Of a stretch of DNA of 23,310 bases, positions 14,669 through 23,017 are shown in pieces. The notes below the pieces were generated by a model. It did no database searches and was not told the origin of the DNA. It was given only the letters and a program-made list of their open reading frames with translations. Source of the stretch: Bryobacterales bacterium (GTDB taxonomy: Bacteria > Acidobacteriota > Terriglobia > Bryobacterales > Bryobacteraceae). The DNA is taken from the NCBI GenBank assembly GCA_003487005.1, contig DNFG01000367.1:1-23310 (forward strand), read 5' to 3'. How positions within the stretch are numbered: position 1 is the first letter of the stretch; each line of letters begins with the position of its first letter. A program made the position numbers and the translations under genes.

Positions 14669-15253
14669 ATGATCGATTCTGAACCTCGCCGCCACTGCAT
14701 CCTCGTCCTCGACACCTCCGAATCAATGGGCGCCTCCGGAATTGCCGGCCTCCGCGCCCTCGCCCTCCAGGTCTGCCAATCTCTCGCCCCCGGGGACTTC
14801 CTCTCCATCGTTCTCTTCTCCAGTCAGGCCCGAATCGTCCTCCCCCCTTCGCCGGCCGGCCCGCTCCTGACCGCCCATGTCCTCCATGCCGCGCCCGCCT
14901 GGCAGGCCGCTGGGAACACAAACCTGGAATCCGGCTGGCTCGCCGCCATCGCCTGCCACCGCGCACTCCCATCCCCCGATACCCGTGTTCTGGTCACCCT
15001 CGATGGCCGCGCCAACGAAGGCGCAGCATCCCCCGATGAACTCCATCAACTCGGCCAACTCGCCTCTGGCGCCCGCGTCGCCATCTTTGGCCTCGGCCTC
15101 CTCTGCTCCCTCCCTCAAATGGACGCCCTCGCCGCCGGCGCTCGCGGCGAAGTCATCCGCGTCCTCCTCCCCGCCCAGTTGCCCGCCGCCGCCTCGCGCT
15201 GGCTTAATCCAGCCCCATTTGTGCGAGCCTGTACCTCAGGGCGTTGCGGCTGA
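14669..15253 (+). CDS. Small stand-alone VWA-domain protein
   Basis: A 194-residue protein that is almost only a von Willebrand factor A domain. The MIDAS metal site is seen as DTSES (D15, S17, S19), the threonine in GNTNLESGW (T84) and an aspartate in VTLDGRANEG (D112). Strand-helix alternation is regular (CILVLDTSESM, FLSIVLFSS, RVLVTLDG, RVAIFGLGL). VWA domains bind protein partners through Mg; no signal peptide or membrane helix is seen, so it is probably cytosolic. No MoxR-type ATPase, the usual partner, lies nearby. It follows the DMT gene by 57 bp. Its last 50 bp overlap the opposite-strand response-regulator gene, so its C terminus is read antisense to that gene's DNA-binding helix. 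Function unknown. Confidence 0.68.
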   Translation: MIDSEPRRHCILVLDTSESMGASGIAGLRALALQVCQSLAPGDFLSIVLFSSQARIVLPPSPAGPLLTAHVLHAAPAWQAAGNTNLESGWLAAIACHRALPSPDTRVLVTLDGRANEGAASPDELHQLGQLASGARVAIFGLGLLCSLPQMDALAAGARGEVIRVLLPAQLPAAASRWLNPAPFVRACTSGRCG

Positions 15254-16568
15254 GCCCCAGTAACCGCGCCGCCTGCGACTTGTTCCCTCCGCTGCGCCGC
15301 AGCGCCTCCCGGATCAACTGCTGCTCGTGCTGATCCAGGGACACGCCCTCCGGCAGAAAACCATCCCCGTTCACCATCGCCCCTCCGTTGCCCGACCCGC
15401 GCCGCGGAGCGTGATCCAGCCGGATATCGTCCTCCCGCAACACGTCTCCACCCGCCAGCACCAGCGCCCGCTCAATCACGTTTTCCAACTCCCGCACATT
15501 CCCCGGCCAGTCATACTGCACCAGTTTGCTCTGCGCTTCCGCCGATAACCGCAGCGTCGCCCGCCCCTGCTGCGCCGCGAACCGCTCCAGAAAATGCTCC
15601 GCCAGAAACGGCACATCCTCCCGCCGCTCCCTCAGCGGTGGGATCGTCATCGGAAACACGTTCAGCCGGTAGTACAGATCCTCCCGGAAGTTGCCTTCCT
15701 CGATCGCCCTCTGCAGATCCACATTCGTCGCCGCAATCACCCGCACATCGATCGACTTCGTCTTGTTCGACCCCAGCCTCTCGAACTCCCGCTCCTGCAA
15801 CACCCGCAACAGCTTCACCTGAATGGATGGCGGCACGTCCCCAATCTCGTCCAGAAACACCGTCCCCGTGTCTGCCTGCTCGAATTTGCCCGGCTTCGAT
15901 TGCGCCGCCCCCGTGAACGCCCCCTTCTCGTAGCCGAATAACTCCGATTCCATCAGATTCTCGGGAATCGCCGTGCAGTTGATCTTCACGAAGGGATGCT
16001 TCGCCCGCGGTGAATGAAAATGGACCGCGCGTGCGATCAGATCCTTGCCCACCCCCGACTCACCGCACAACAGCACCGTCGTCCGCGTCGGCGCCACCCG
16101 CTCCACGCTCGCCAGGATCTCCCGCATCTTCGCTCCCCGCCCGATGATGTTGTCGAACGCGTACCGGTGCCCCAATTCCTCCTTCAGCCGGACATTCTCC
16201 TCCCGGAGCGACTTCACCTCCATCACCTTTCGCACTACCGTCATCAGGTGATCCAGCGAAAACGGCTTCGGAAGAAAATCCGCCGCCCCCCGCTTCATCG
16301 CCTCCACCGCCACTTCCACCGACCCATACGCCGTCATCACCACCACCGGCGTCGCCGGCGCCGTCAGCCGTAGCCGGTCCATCAACGTCAGCCCGTCCAC
16401 CGTCGGCAGCCGCAGATCAGTCAGAACAAGCCCCGCCCGGTCCGCCAGCGGTAGCGCCTCCTCCGCCGTCCGCGCTTCGTCGGTCTCGAATCCCTCGCCC
16501 TGCAAGTGCAGGCTCAACACCCGCCGGAGTTTGTCTTCGTCCTCGACGATCAGTATCCGTTGTGCCAT
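15204..16568 (-). CDS. NtrC-family sigma-54-dependent response regulator
   Basis: A 454-residue regulator with three domains. The receiver (1-120) has the acidic pair ED at 9-10, phospho-acceptor D51 in LTDLRLP, T79 in MTA and K101. The AAA+ domain (about 138-370) has Walker A GESGVGKD (169-176), GAFTGA (216-221, the sigma-54 contact loop), Walker B VFLDEIGD and an R-finger region [12 protein letters not shown]. The C-terminal Fis-type HTH (about 425-454) reads [20 protein letters not shown]. It activates sigma-54 promoters after phosphorylation. No histidine kinase is adjacent, so it is an orphan here. It lies 74 bp downstream of the ABC-F gene on the same strand and may have its own promoter in that gap. 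Its 3' end overlaps the convergent VWA gene by 50 bp. Confidence 0.95.
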   Translation of the reverse strand: MAQRILIVEDEDKLRRVLSLHLQGEGFETDEARTAEEALPLADRAGLVLTDLRLPTVDGLTLMDRLRLTAPATPVVVMTAYGSVEVAVEAMKRGAADFLPKPFSLDHLMTVVRKVMEVKSLREENVRLKEELGHRYAFDNIIGRGAKMREILASVERVAPTRTTVLLCGESGVGKDLIARAVHFHSPRAKHPFVKINCTAIPENLMESELFGYEKGAFTGAAQSKPGKFEQADTGTVFLDEIGDVPPSIQVKLLRVLQEREFERLGSNKTKSIDVRVIAATNVDLQRAIEEGNFREDLYYRLNVFPMTIPPLRERREDVPFLAEHFLERFAAQQGRATLRLSAEAQSKLVQYDWPGNVRELENVIERALVLAGGDVLREDDIRLDHAPRRGSGNGGAMVNGDGFLPEGVSLDQHEQQLIREALRRSGGNKSQAARLLGLSRNALRYRLAQMGLD

Positions 16569-16642
16569 GGCTTGTCGTTTGCGCTACTCCAACGATCCTC
16601 TTCCGATGGACGCCAGCCAGCCAAGCCCGGTTGCGTCCGCCT

Positions 16643-18562
16643 CTACCCCGCCTCCTCCAGTTCCATCCCCAACGCTTCCCACTCCCCCAACGCCGCGGCC
16701 AGTGCCCCCTGCTTCTCCTCCAACAACCGGCTCTGCCTCTGCGTTTCTTCAGCACTCACATAATTCTGCAGCGCCGTCTCCAACTTCGCAATCTCCGTCT
16801 CCAGGCCCGCCGCCGCGCCCTCCAACTCCGCCATCCGCCGCTTCAGCTTCTGCACCCGGATCGGATTCACCCGCTTCGCCGGCCCCGCGCCCGCCCCATT
16901 TTCAACTACCGCCGCCGCCACGGCCTCTTCCACCTCCGTCTCCACTACTACCCCAGCTCCCCCCGCCTTCCGGTACAAATAGTCCTCGTAATTGCCCGGA
17001 AACACCTGCACCCCGCCGTTCTCGATCTCAAACACCCTCGTCGCCAGCTTGTCGATGAAATAGCGGTCGTGCGACACAAACACCACCGTCCCCGAAAACT
17101 CCTCCAGCGCGCTCAGCAACACGTCCTTCGCGCGCATGTCCAGGTGGTTTGTCGGCTCGTCCAGCAACAGAAAATTCGACGGATTCAACAACAGCCGAGC
17201 CAGCGCGTACCGGTTCCGCTCTCCGCCGCTCAACACCCCGATCGGCTTGTAGACATCATCCTCGGAGAACAGAAAACACCCCAATAACGACCGCAACTCC
17301 GTGATCGTCTTCCCGTTCGACACGCTCACCAGATCGTCCAGCATTCGCGCCTCCGGATCCAGTTCCTTGTACTGATCCTGCGCGAAATAATCCGGCATCG
17401 CGTTGTGCCCCAGCGCGTATTCGCCCCGCGTCAGCGGCTCCGCTCCCGCCAGCAGCTTGATCAGCGTCGACTTCCCTGCCCCGTTCACCCCCACCAACGC
17501 CACCCTGTCGTGCCGCTCAATCGCGAAGTTGACGCCGCCCAGCACCAACTTCTCGCCGTACGCTTTCGCTACGTCCCGAAACTCCGCCACCACCCGCCCC
17601 GAAGCCTTCGGCTGCGGAAACGAGAAGTGAATCGTCCGCTCATCCGGCGGAATTTCGATCCGCTCAATCTTCTCCAGTTCCTTGATCCGCGACTGCACCT
17701 GCTTCGCCTTCGTCGCCGTCGCCCGGAACCGGTTGATGAACGCCTCCAGTTGCTCGATTCGCTCCTTCTGGTTCTTGTACGCCGCCTCCAGCAACTCCCG
17801 CCGCTCCGTCTTCTGCTTCAGGTACTTCTCGTAATTACCCGTGTAGAAATGCAGCCCCCGGTTCCACAATTCCGCGATCTTGCGCACCGTCACATCCAGA
17901 AAATAGCGGTCGTGCGAGATCAGCACGAACGCATTCGGATACGAAGTCAGATACTCCTCCAGCCAGTTCCGCGCTTCCAGGTCCAGATGGTTCGTCGGCT
18001 CGTCCAGCAGGAGCAAATCGGGCTGTTGCAGCAGCAACTTCGCCAGCGCGATCCGCATCTGCCAGCCGCCCGAAAAATGCTCTGTCCGCCGCCCCCAATC
18101 GTCCTTCGGGAAGCCCAGACCCGTCAGCACCGTCCCCACCTTTGCCTCTAGCGAATAACCGTCCAGGTTCCGGAAATGCGAGTCCAGCGAGGCGTATCGA
18201 TCCGCCGCTTCCGCGTACTCCTCCGACGCCGGATCCGTGTCTGACAACACGTGGGCCAGCCGCTCGATCTCCCGCTCCATCTCCCTCTGTTCGTCGAAAA
18301 CGGACAGGCACTCGTCGAACACCGTCCGCCCCGACAGGTTCAGCCCATCCTGCGGAAGATACCCCACCCGCAGCCCTTTTTGCTTCGTAATCTCGCCCAG
18401 ATCCGCCTGCTCGATCCCCGCGAGCATCTTCAGCAGCGTCGTCTTCCCCGTCCCGTTCGCCCCCACCAGGCCCACCCGGTCCTGCGGCGTCACGAGCCAG
18501 TTCAGCCCCTCAAACAGCACCCGCGGACCAAATCGCTTGCCCGCATTCACCAGGGAGATCAT
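16643..18562 (-). CDS. ABC-F family ATPase (Uup/YdiF-like)
   Basis: A 639-residue protein with two ABC domains and no membrane helices. First domain: Walker A GANGTGKTT (34-42), signature FSGGW, Walker B LLLLDEPTNHLD and ISHDRYFLD. Second domain: GVNGAGKST, signature LSGGE, FLLLDEPTNHLD and VSHDRYFID. Between them is the charged P-site/tRNA-interaction linker with KKL/ER-rich helices (YKNQKERIEQLEAFINRF). A C-terminal coiled coil (about 570-639: RVQKLKRRMAELEG onwards) fits the Uup-type tail. Family knowledge: ABC-F proteins bind the ribosomal E site and relieve stalling or confer antibiotic protection; this one looks like a housekeeping type. Start ATG 18562 has SD GGGAGG 5 nt away and lies 12 nt after the accD stop, so they are co-transcribed. 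Confidence 0.95.
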   Translation of the reverse strand: MISLVNAGKRFGPRVLFEGLNWLVTPQDRVGLVGANGTGKTTLLKMLAGIEQADLGEITKQKGLRVGYLPQDGLNLSGRTVFDECLSVFDEQREMEREIERLAHVLSDTDPASEEYAEAADRYASLDSHFRNLDGYSLEAKVGTVLTGLGFPKDDWGRRTEHFSGGWQMRIALAKLLLQQPDLLLLDEPTNHLDLEARNWLEEYLTSYPNAFVLISHDRYFLDVTVRKIAELWNRGLHFYTGNYEKYLKQKTERRELLEAAYKNQKERIEQLEAFINRFRATATKAKQVQSRIKELEKIERIEIPPDERTIHFSFPQPKASGRVVAEFRDVAKAYGEKLVLGGVNFAIERHDRVALVGVNGAGKSTLIKLLAGAEPLTRGEYALGHNAMPDYFAQDQYKELDPEARMLDDLVSVSNGKTITELRSLLGCFLFSEDDVYKPIGVLSGGERNRYALARLLLNPSNFLLLDEPTNHLDMRAKDVLLSALEEFSGTVVFVSHDRYFIDKLATRVFEIENGGVQVFPGNYEDYLYRKAGGAGVVVETEVEEAVAAAVVENGAGAGPAKRVNPIRVQKLKRRMAELEGAAAGLETEIAKLETALQNYVSAEETQRQSRLLEEKQGALAAALGEWEALGMELEEAG

Positions 18563-18574
18563 CGCTCCCTCCCT

Positions 18575-19432
18575 CTATTGGGCCGGTCCACAGAAGAAAT
18601 CCAGCGACCGTGCAATAAACGCTCGCAGTTCCGGCCGCGGCACCACCGCGTCCAGGAATCCGTGCTGCAGTACAAACTCCGACCGTTGGAACCCCTCAGG
18701 GAGCTTCTGCCGGATCGTCTGCTCGATCACCCTCGGCCCCGCGAATCCAATCAACGCCCCCGGCTCCGCGATGTTCAAATCCCCCAGCATCGCGAACGAT
18801 GCCGTCACTCCCCCCGTCGTCGGATCTGTCATCAATGAAATGAACGGGATCCGCGCCTTGTCCAGCAACATCAGCGCCGCGCTGATCTTGCCCAACTGCA
18901 TCAGGCTCACTGCCCCCTCCTGCATCCGCGCCCCACCCGACGCCGACACGATGATCAACGGATGCCCCGTCTCCAGCGACCGCTCGATCGCCCGCGTGAT
19001 CTTCTCCCCCATCACCGCCCCCATCGAACCCCCAATGAACTTCAACTCCAGCGAACACACCTCTACCGTCCGCCCCTCGATCCGCCCCGTCGCCGCGATC
19101 AGTGCGTCCTGCAAACCCGTCGCCTTCCGCATCGACACCAGCCGGTCCGAATACGCCTTCGAATCCACAAATTCCAGCGGATTCGTCGACACCAGCCCCG
19201 CGTCATGCTCCGTCCACTCCCCACCGTCCAGCAGGTGCTTCAGCCGCGTCCGCGCATCCACCTTGAAATGAAACCCGCACTTCGGACAGCAGTTCAGGTT
19301 CTCTTCCAGATCCTTGCGCCAGATAATCTGCCGGCAACCGTCGCACTTGATCCACAATCCTTCGGTGCGGACATGCCGCGGATCATCCTCCGCCACACGC
19401 TCCACCTTCTTCGATCTCTTAAACCAATCCAT
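18575..19432 (-). CDS. accD: Acetyl-CoA carboxylase carboxyltransferase beta subunit
   Basis: Transfers the carboxyl group from biotin to acetyl-CoA to make malonyl-CoA, the first step of fatty-acid synthesis, as part of the alpha2-beta2 carboxyltransferase with AccA. The 285-residue protein has the N-terminal Zn ribbon (C30, C33, C49, C52: CDGC and CPKC). It also has the crotonase-fold motifs GGSMGAVMGEKI, SASGGARMQEGA (163-174) and DPTTGGVTASFAMLGD. Start ATG 19432 (MDWFKRSKK) is the usual N terminus; the same frame is open upstream to 19741 but that part is a GC-rich shadow of the phosphodiesterase gene. The upstream gene ends 44 bp before it, and the ABC-F gene begins 12 bp after it. accA is not in the window. 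Confidence 0.96.
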   Translation of the reverse strand: MDWFKRSKKVERVAEDDPRHVRTEGLWIKCDGCRQIIWRKDLEENLNCCPKCGFHFKVDARTRLKHLLDGGEWTEHDAGLVSTNPLEFVDSKAYSDRLVSMRKATGLQDALIAATGRIEGRTVEVCSLELKFIGGSMGAVMGEKITRAIERSLETGHPLIIVSASGGARMQEGAVSLMQLGKISAALMLLDKARIPFISLMTDPTTGGVTASFAMLGDLNIAEPGALIGFAGPRVIEQTIRQKLPEGFQRSEFVLQHGFLDAVVPRPELRAFIARSLDFFCGPAQ

Positions 19433-19476
19433 GCTGTTCCAGTTTCGTTTGCCCGCACTCCGGGCCATCTTCCACG

Positions 19477-21219
19477 CTAACGCGCCGGACCTTGCACTTG
19501 CAATGCCAGCGGACTCACCCCCCGAGCGTCTCGGGGCGGACCCACACCCAATAAATCCATCACCAGAGGCGCAATCTGCACCGATCGCAGCCGCCCCCAC
19601 TGCCCCCCGCGCGGCAATCTCGGCCCACGACCCACACAAATCGCCAGCATGTCCCGCCTCAGCGGGTCGAACCCGTGTGTCCCCGATGGCTCCTCGAACC
19701 GGACCACCACGTCCCCATCCCGCCCGTCCACGACTCGCCACCCCGCCATCAAATCAAAATACAGATCCGCCCCCGCCGGCCCTCCGATCCCATACAACTC
19801 CCCGTGTTCCTCCGGAGTGAAGAACGCCGTCACGACCCTCGCCCCGGTCTCCGGATCCTTCACCCGCTCCAACGCCGTCCGGATCTCCGCCACCACCGTC
19901 CCCCTCTCCTCCGCCTTCACTACCCCCTCTTTCCAATCGGTCGTGTTCACCAGCACTGAGTTGTACAAATGCACCGCCCTCCCCGTCAACCCCGCCCGTT
20001 TTAGCACTTCGTTGACATTCACCCCCCGTTGCACCCGCGCCATCCCGTGATCGGAAACGAATACCAAGTGGTCCTTCCGCCCCGCCAGCCGCGCAAATCC
20101 CCGCGCCCCCTCGTCCACCGCCGCGTACGCCCACGCCCGCCACGGCCCCTCCCGCCCCAGCCACACATGATCCATCTCATCCGGAAACGGCAGATAACTC
20201 TGCAGCAAATCCGGACGGAACCGCCGGTCCAGCCATCCCGCGTGCCGCACCGTCTGCCGGATCTGCAACTCGACCGTCTCCAGATACTCTGCCTCGTTCA
20301 GCACGCCCTTCCGCAGCAGCGCCGCTGCCCCGTTCCCAATACTGCCCCCCTCCTCCCGCAGCATCCGCCGCACCTCTCCGTCATTGCGTCGCTCCCCGTC
20401 ATGCAGCCCCAATTCCTGCGCCGGCGACTGCACGAGCAGCCACCCGCCTCCCTTCCGGAACAGGCGGAAATGCACCCCCACCGGATGCTCCGCGTGATCC
20501 AGAAACAGCCCCTCGCTGAACCGCCGCGCCAGCCCCCGGCCCCGCGGCGGCGCACTCTCCACCTTCGCCCCCTTCACCTTCACCCGCCCCCCGGAACCCG
20601 TCACTTCCTCCACCACCGCCGCCCCGCCCCGCACCATGGCCCGGAATCGCCACGGTCCCGCCCCCCACTCCGCCGCCACCCCATCCATTAACTCCACCGC
20701 CTGCCACCCCGCCAGCGTCCTCGTCTGATACCCGTTCACCACCACCGCCCCTGCCCTCGTGTTGAACTCCCGGAACGGGAAAGCCTGCGTCGCCTGATGC
20801 GCCACCGCCCGCTTGCCCTGCCGCGCCGCCGTCACCCAGAACGGCTCCGCCGCCAGTTGATCGCTCCGGAACCCTACACCCCGCTCCGTGAACCGGTGCT
20901 CCCCCCGAGGCAGAACGGGCATGCTGTTCGACGTGATGTTCGACACGTCCCCGTACGCCCCCGTGAACAGCGCCGCGTGCGAATTCGACGTCGTCGACGG
21001 AAAATGCGGCTGAACGCCCGCCGCCGTCACCCCCTCCCGCCGCAATCGCTGAAATACCTTCAACTCCGATGCCGTCGGCTCCGACGTCAGGAATTCATGA
21101 CCCAATCCGTCGAACGACACCACCACCACCCGCTGTGCCCGCGCCGGACCCGCCAGCCCAAACGCCAGCGCCCCCGCCAGTCCCAGCGCCGCTACGCCAC
21201 GCCGTGTCGCTTGAACCAT
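19477..21219 (-). CDS. Exported NPP/alkaline-phosphatase-superfamily phosphodiesterase
   Basis: A 580-residue exported enzyme of the type I phosphodiesterase/nucleotide pyrophosphatase branch of the alkaline phosphatase superfamily. A Sec signal peptide (about 1-29: hydrophobic [18 protein letters not shown]) precedes [12 protein letters not shown] with metal ligand D37. The nucleophile region [10 protein letters not shown] (T77) parallels the NPP motif F-P-T-x-T-x-[13 protein letters not shown] supplies D346 and H350; SDHGM (389-393) and GTHGFDP (513-519) complete the two-metal site. Substrate unknown; possibly nucleotide or lipid phosphodiesters in the periplasm. Start ATG 21219 is set by the signal peptide; the open frame to 21567 upstream is antisense-type shadow inside the hydrolase gene. 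It overlaps the dienelactone hydrolase gene by 28 bp and is probably co-translated with it. Confidence 0.9.
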   Translation of the reverse strand: MVQATRRGVAALGLAGALAFGLAGPARAQRVVVVSFDGLGHEFLTSEPTASELKVFQRLRREGVTAAGVQPHFPSTTSNSHAALFTGAYGDVSNITSNSMPVLPRGEHRFTERGVGFRSDQLAAEPFWVTAARQGKRAVAHQATQAFPFREFNTRAGAVVVNGYQTRTLAGWQAVELMDGVAAEWGAGPWRFRAMVRGGAAVVEEVTGSGGRVKVKGAKVESAPPRGRGLARRFSEGLFLDHAEHPVGVHFRLFRKGGGWLLVQSPAQELGLHDGERRNDGEVRRMLREEGGSIGNGAAALLRKGVLNEAEYLETVELQIRQTVRHAGWLDRRFRPDLLQSYLPFPDEMDHVWLGREGPWRAWAYAAVDEGARGFARLAGRKDHLVFVSDHGMARVQRGVNVNEVLKRAGLTGRAVHLYNSVLVNTTDWKEGVVKAEERGTVVAEIRTALERVKDPETGARVVTAFFTPEEHGELYGIGGPAGADLYFDLMAGWRVVDGRDGDVVVRFEEPSGTHGFDPLRRDMLAICVGRGPRLPRGGQWGRLRSVQIAPLVMDLLGVGPPRDARGVSPLALQVQGPAR

Positions 21220-22091
21220 GTCAGCAGCCGTTTCCAGCCGTCCTCCGCGTGCTCCTTCTGATACATCGGCCGGTAATCGGCATGGAACCCGTGATTGCCT
21301 TTCGGATATAAAATGATCTCCGACCGGTCCCCTGCCGCCTTCAGCGCCGCGCGCATCTGATCCACCGTCCCCACAGGAATCCCCTGGTCGGCCTCTCCAT
21401 ACAACCCCAGCACCGGCCCTTTCAGCGCACCCGCCACATCCACCGGATGCTTCGGCTGCAAAGCCGCGTTCGAATTCGCCCGCGCCACCAGCGACCCATA
21501 CCACGCCCCGCCCGCTTTCACCTTCGGCTGATGTGCCGCATACAACCACACAATCCGTCCGCCCCAACAGAACCCCGTCACGCCCAACTTCTCCCCGTCA
21601 CCCCCGTTCGCCGCCGCCCATGCCGCCGCCGCGTCCAGGTCCCCCAATACCTGTGCGTCCGGCACCTGCGACACCACCTTGAAGATCTCCTGGATCCCCT
21701 CGAGGTTGTCCACGCGCCCCTGCCGCGCATACAAATCCGGCGCCACCGCCAGATACCCCGCCTTCGCGAACCGCCGGCACACGTCCTTGATGTACTCGTG
21801 GACCCCAAAAATCTCGTGAACCACCAGCACCACAGGCAGACCCTTACCGCCCGCGGGCTGCGCCCGGTACGCCGGCATCGCCCCGCCCGCCGCCGGAATC
21901 TTCACCTCCCCCGCAGTCAACCCCTCCGTCCCCGTCGTAATCGTCTGCGCCGACACCGGCTGCGTCGCCAGCGCGAAACCCGCCGCCAGACTCGTCACCA
22001 CAAACCCCCGCCGTCCCGTCGGCACCGCCTCCGGCTCCAGACTTCGCGCATGATCCGCCCAATTTGCGTCAGTTCTTGTGTCTTCAGTCAT
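21192..22091 (-). CDS. Tat-exported dienelactone hydrolase-family protein
   Basis: A 299-residue alpha/beta hydrolase of the DLH type. The triad is C175 in the nucleophile elbow GFCWGG, D235 in EADQGIP and H267 in GNHGFH; E93 in [10 protein letters not shown] is the DLH-specific partner of the cysteine. A Tat-like signal at about 26-48 ([17 protein letters not shown]) follows a 25-residue leader. Family knowledge: DLH hydrolyses cyclic dienelactones, but Tat-exported relatives are common in soil Acidobacteriota with unknown substrates. Start ATG 22091 has SD GGAGGG 8 nt away; a TTG at 22097 is possible. A -10-like TACAAT lies about 33 nt upstream. It heads a minus-strand run of five genes (through accD and the ABC-F gene). 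Confidence 0.92.
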   Translation of the reverse strand: MTEDTRTDANWADHARSLEPEAVPTGRRGFVVTSLAAGFALATQPVSAQTITTGTEGLTAGEVKIPAAGGAMPAYRAQPAGGKGLPVVLVVHEIFGVHEYIKDVCRRFAKAGYLAVAPDLYARQGRVDNLEGIQEIFKVVSQVPDAQVLGDLDAAAAWAAANGGDGEKLGVTGFCWGGRIVWLYAAHQPKVKAGGAWYGSLVARANSNAALQPKHPVDVAGALKGPVLGLYGEADQGIPVGTVDQMRAALKAAGDRSEIILYPKGNHGFHADYRPMYQKEHAEDGWKRLLTWFKRHGVA

Positions 22092-22124
22092 TCCCAATGC
22101 CCTCCATCACAAATTCGTCCTTTG

Positions 22125-22130
22125 ATTGTA
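22125..22130 (-). promoter_or_regulatory. Candidate -10 of the hydrolase-to-accD run
   Basis: TACAAT on the minus strand lies 33 nt before ATG 22091, giving a leader of about 27 nt that contains a strong SD (GGAGGG). A TTGACG hexamer lies further upstream but is only 12 nt away, too close for a standard -35. This unit has a normal leader, unlike the leaderless pattern elsewhere in the window. Confidence 0.4.
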
Positions 22131-22159
22131 GCCTCCCCTCTGCGTCAAGATGGAACCTG

Positions 22160-22999
22160 ATGGCGCTCTACTGGGCCACCTTCCGCGCCGCCCTCCACGG
22201 CACCTATTCTCACGGTGCTCTCGGCTTCGCCAAGGGCGCAGCCTATTCCGCACTCCTCGCCTTCTTCCCCGTACTCACCACCGTCACCACCCTCCTTGTG
22301 CAGGCCAACGCTCCGGCCGTCTCCCAACGCATCGAAACCTGGCTCTTCCAGGTCGCCCCTCCCGGCGTCGACGCCCTCATCAATAACTTCCTCGCCCGCG
22401 GCGCCCGCCCTGCCGCGATTCCCATCGTCGCCACCCTCCTCGCCGCCTGGGCCGCCTCTGGCGTCACCACCAGCCTCCTCGAGGCCTACCAGGCCGCCTA
22501 CCGCCGCCCCCACTCCCGAGGTATCGTCCGCCAACGCCTCCTCGCCATCGTCCTTGTCATTGGCTCCCTCATCCCCGTTTTGCTCGCCTCCGCCCTACTC
22601 CTCTTTGGTGACCGCGTCGAAACCTGGATCTTCACCCAACTCGGCTTTCTCGATGCCGGCGAAGTCCTCGCCGGCGGGGTCAATCTGATCGCCCACGCCA
22701 TACGCATCGCCGTCGCCTTCGCCGCCATCGTCGCCGTCACCGCCGTGATGTACCGATTCGGACCCCAGGCCCCACGCCGCCGCCATGTCTGGCCCGGCGC
22801 CATCTTCGCCTCCATCCTCTGGCTCTCCCTCACCGCCGGCTTCGCCTGGTATGTCCGCAATATCGCCAATTACAACGTCTTTTATGGCTCCATTGGCGCC
22901 GTCATGGCCCTCATCGTCTGGATGTACCTCCTCAGCCTCTCCGCCATGTTCGGCTGCGAATTCAACGCCCGCCTCGATGAACGGGCCCCTCGCCGCTGA
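22160..22999 (+). CDS. YihY/virulence factor BrkB family membrane protein
   Basis: A 279-residue inner-membrane protein with six predicted helices, of the YihY/BrkB (formerly called RNase BN) family. The N terminus ALGFAKGAAYSALLAFFPVLTT fits the conserved first helix. Also seen are VTAVMYRFGPQAPRRRHVWPGAIFASILW and FYGSIGAVMALIVWMYLLSLSAMFGCEFNA, the family C-terminal block. The physiological role is unclear: some members are implicated in serum resistance, and the RNase activity claim was not upheld. Start is uncertain: ATG 22160 (MALYW) gives the usual short N terminus; ATG 22097 in the same frame adds 21 residues with no predicted helix. A weak -10 (TAGCCT at 22129) supports the later start. 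It is transcribed divergently from the hydrolase. uvrB follows 18 bp after the stop. Confidence 0.82.
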   Translation: MALYWATFRAALHGTYSHGALGFAKGAAYSALLAFFPVLTTVTTLLVQANAPAVSQRIETWLFQVAPPGVDALINNFLARGARPAAIPIVATLLAAWAASGVTTSLLEAYQAAYRRPHSRGIVRQRLLAIVLVIGSLIPVLLASALLLFGDRVETWIFTQLGFLDAGEVLAGGVNLIAHAIRIAVAFAAIVAVTAVMYRFGPQAPRRRHVWPGAIFASILWLSLTAGFAWYVRNIANYNVFYGSIGAVMALIVWMYLLSLSAMFGCEFNARLDERAPRR

Positions 23000-23004
23000 C
23001 TCCC

Positions 23005-23010
23005 TATACT
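23005..23010 (+). promoter_or_regulatory. Candidate -10, leaderless spacing (uvrB)
   Basis: TATACT, within CCCTATACTGAAG, ends 7 nt before GTG 23018. It gives uvrB its own promoter between the BrkB-type stop and the uvrB start; no SD is present. Confidence 0.5.
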
Positions 23011-23017
23011 GAAGTAC

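Noticed and set aside
19433..19741. N-terminal extension of accD
   Set aside because: The frame is open upstream, but it overlaps the phosphodiesterase gene, is Gly/Arg/Ala-rich without domain, and AccD normally begins at MDWF.
21220..21567. N-terminal extension of the phosphodiesterase
   Set aside because: It lies inside the hydrolase gene in another frame and would put the signal peptide mid-protein.
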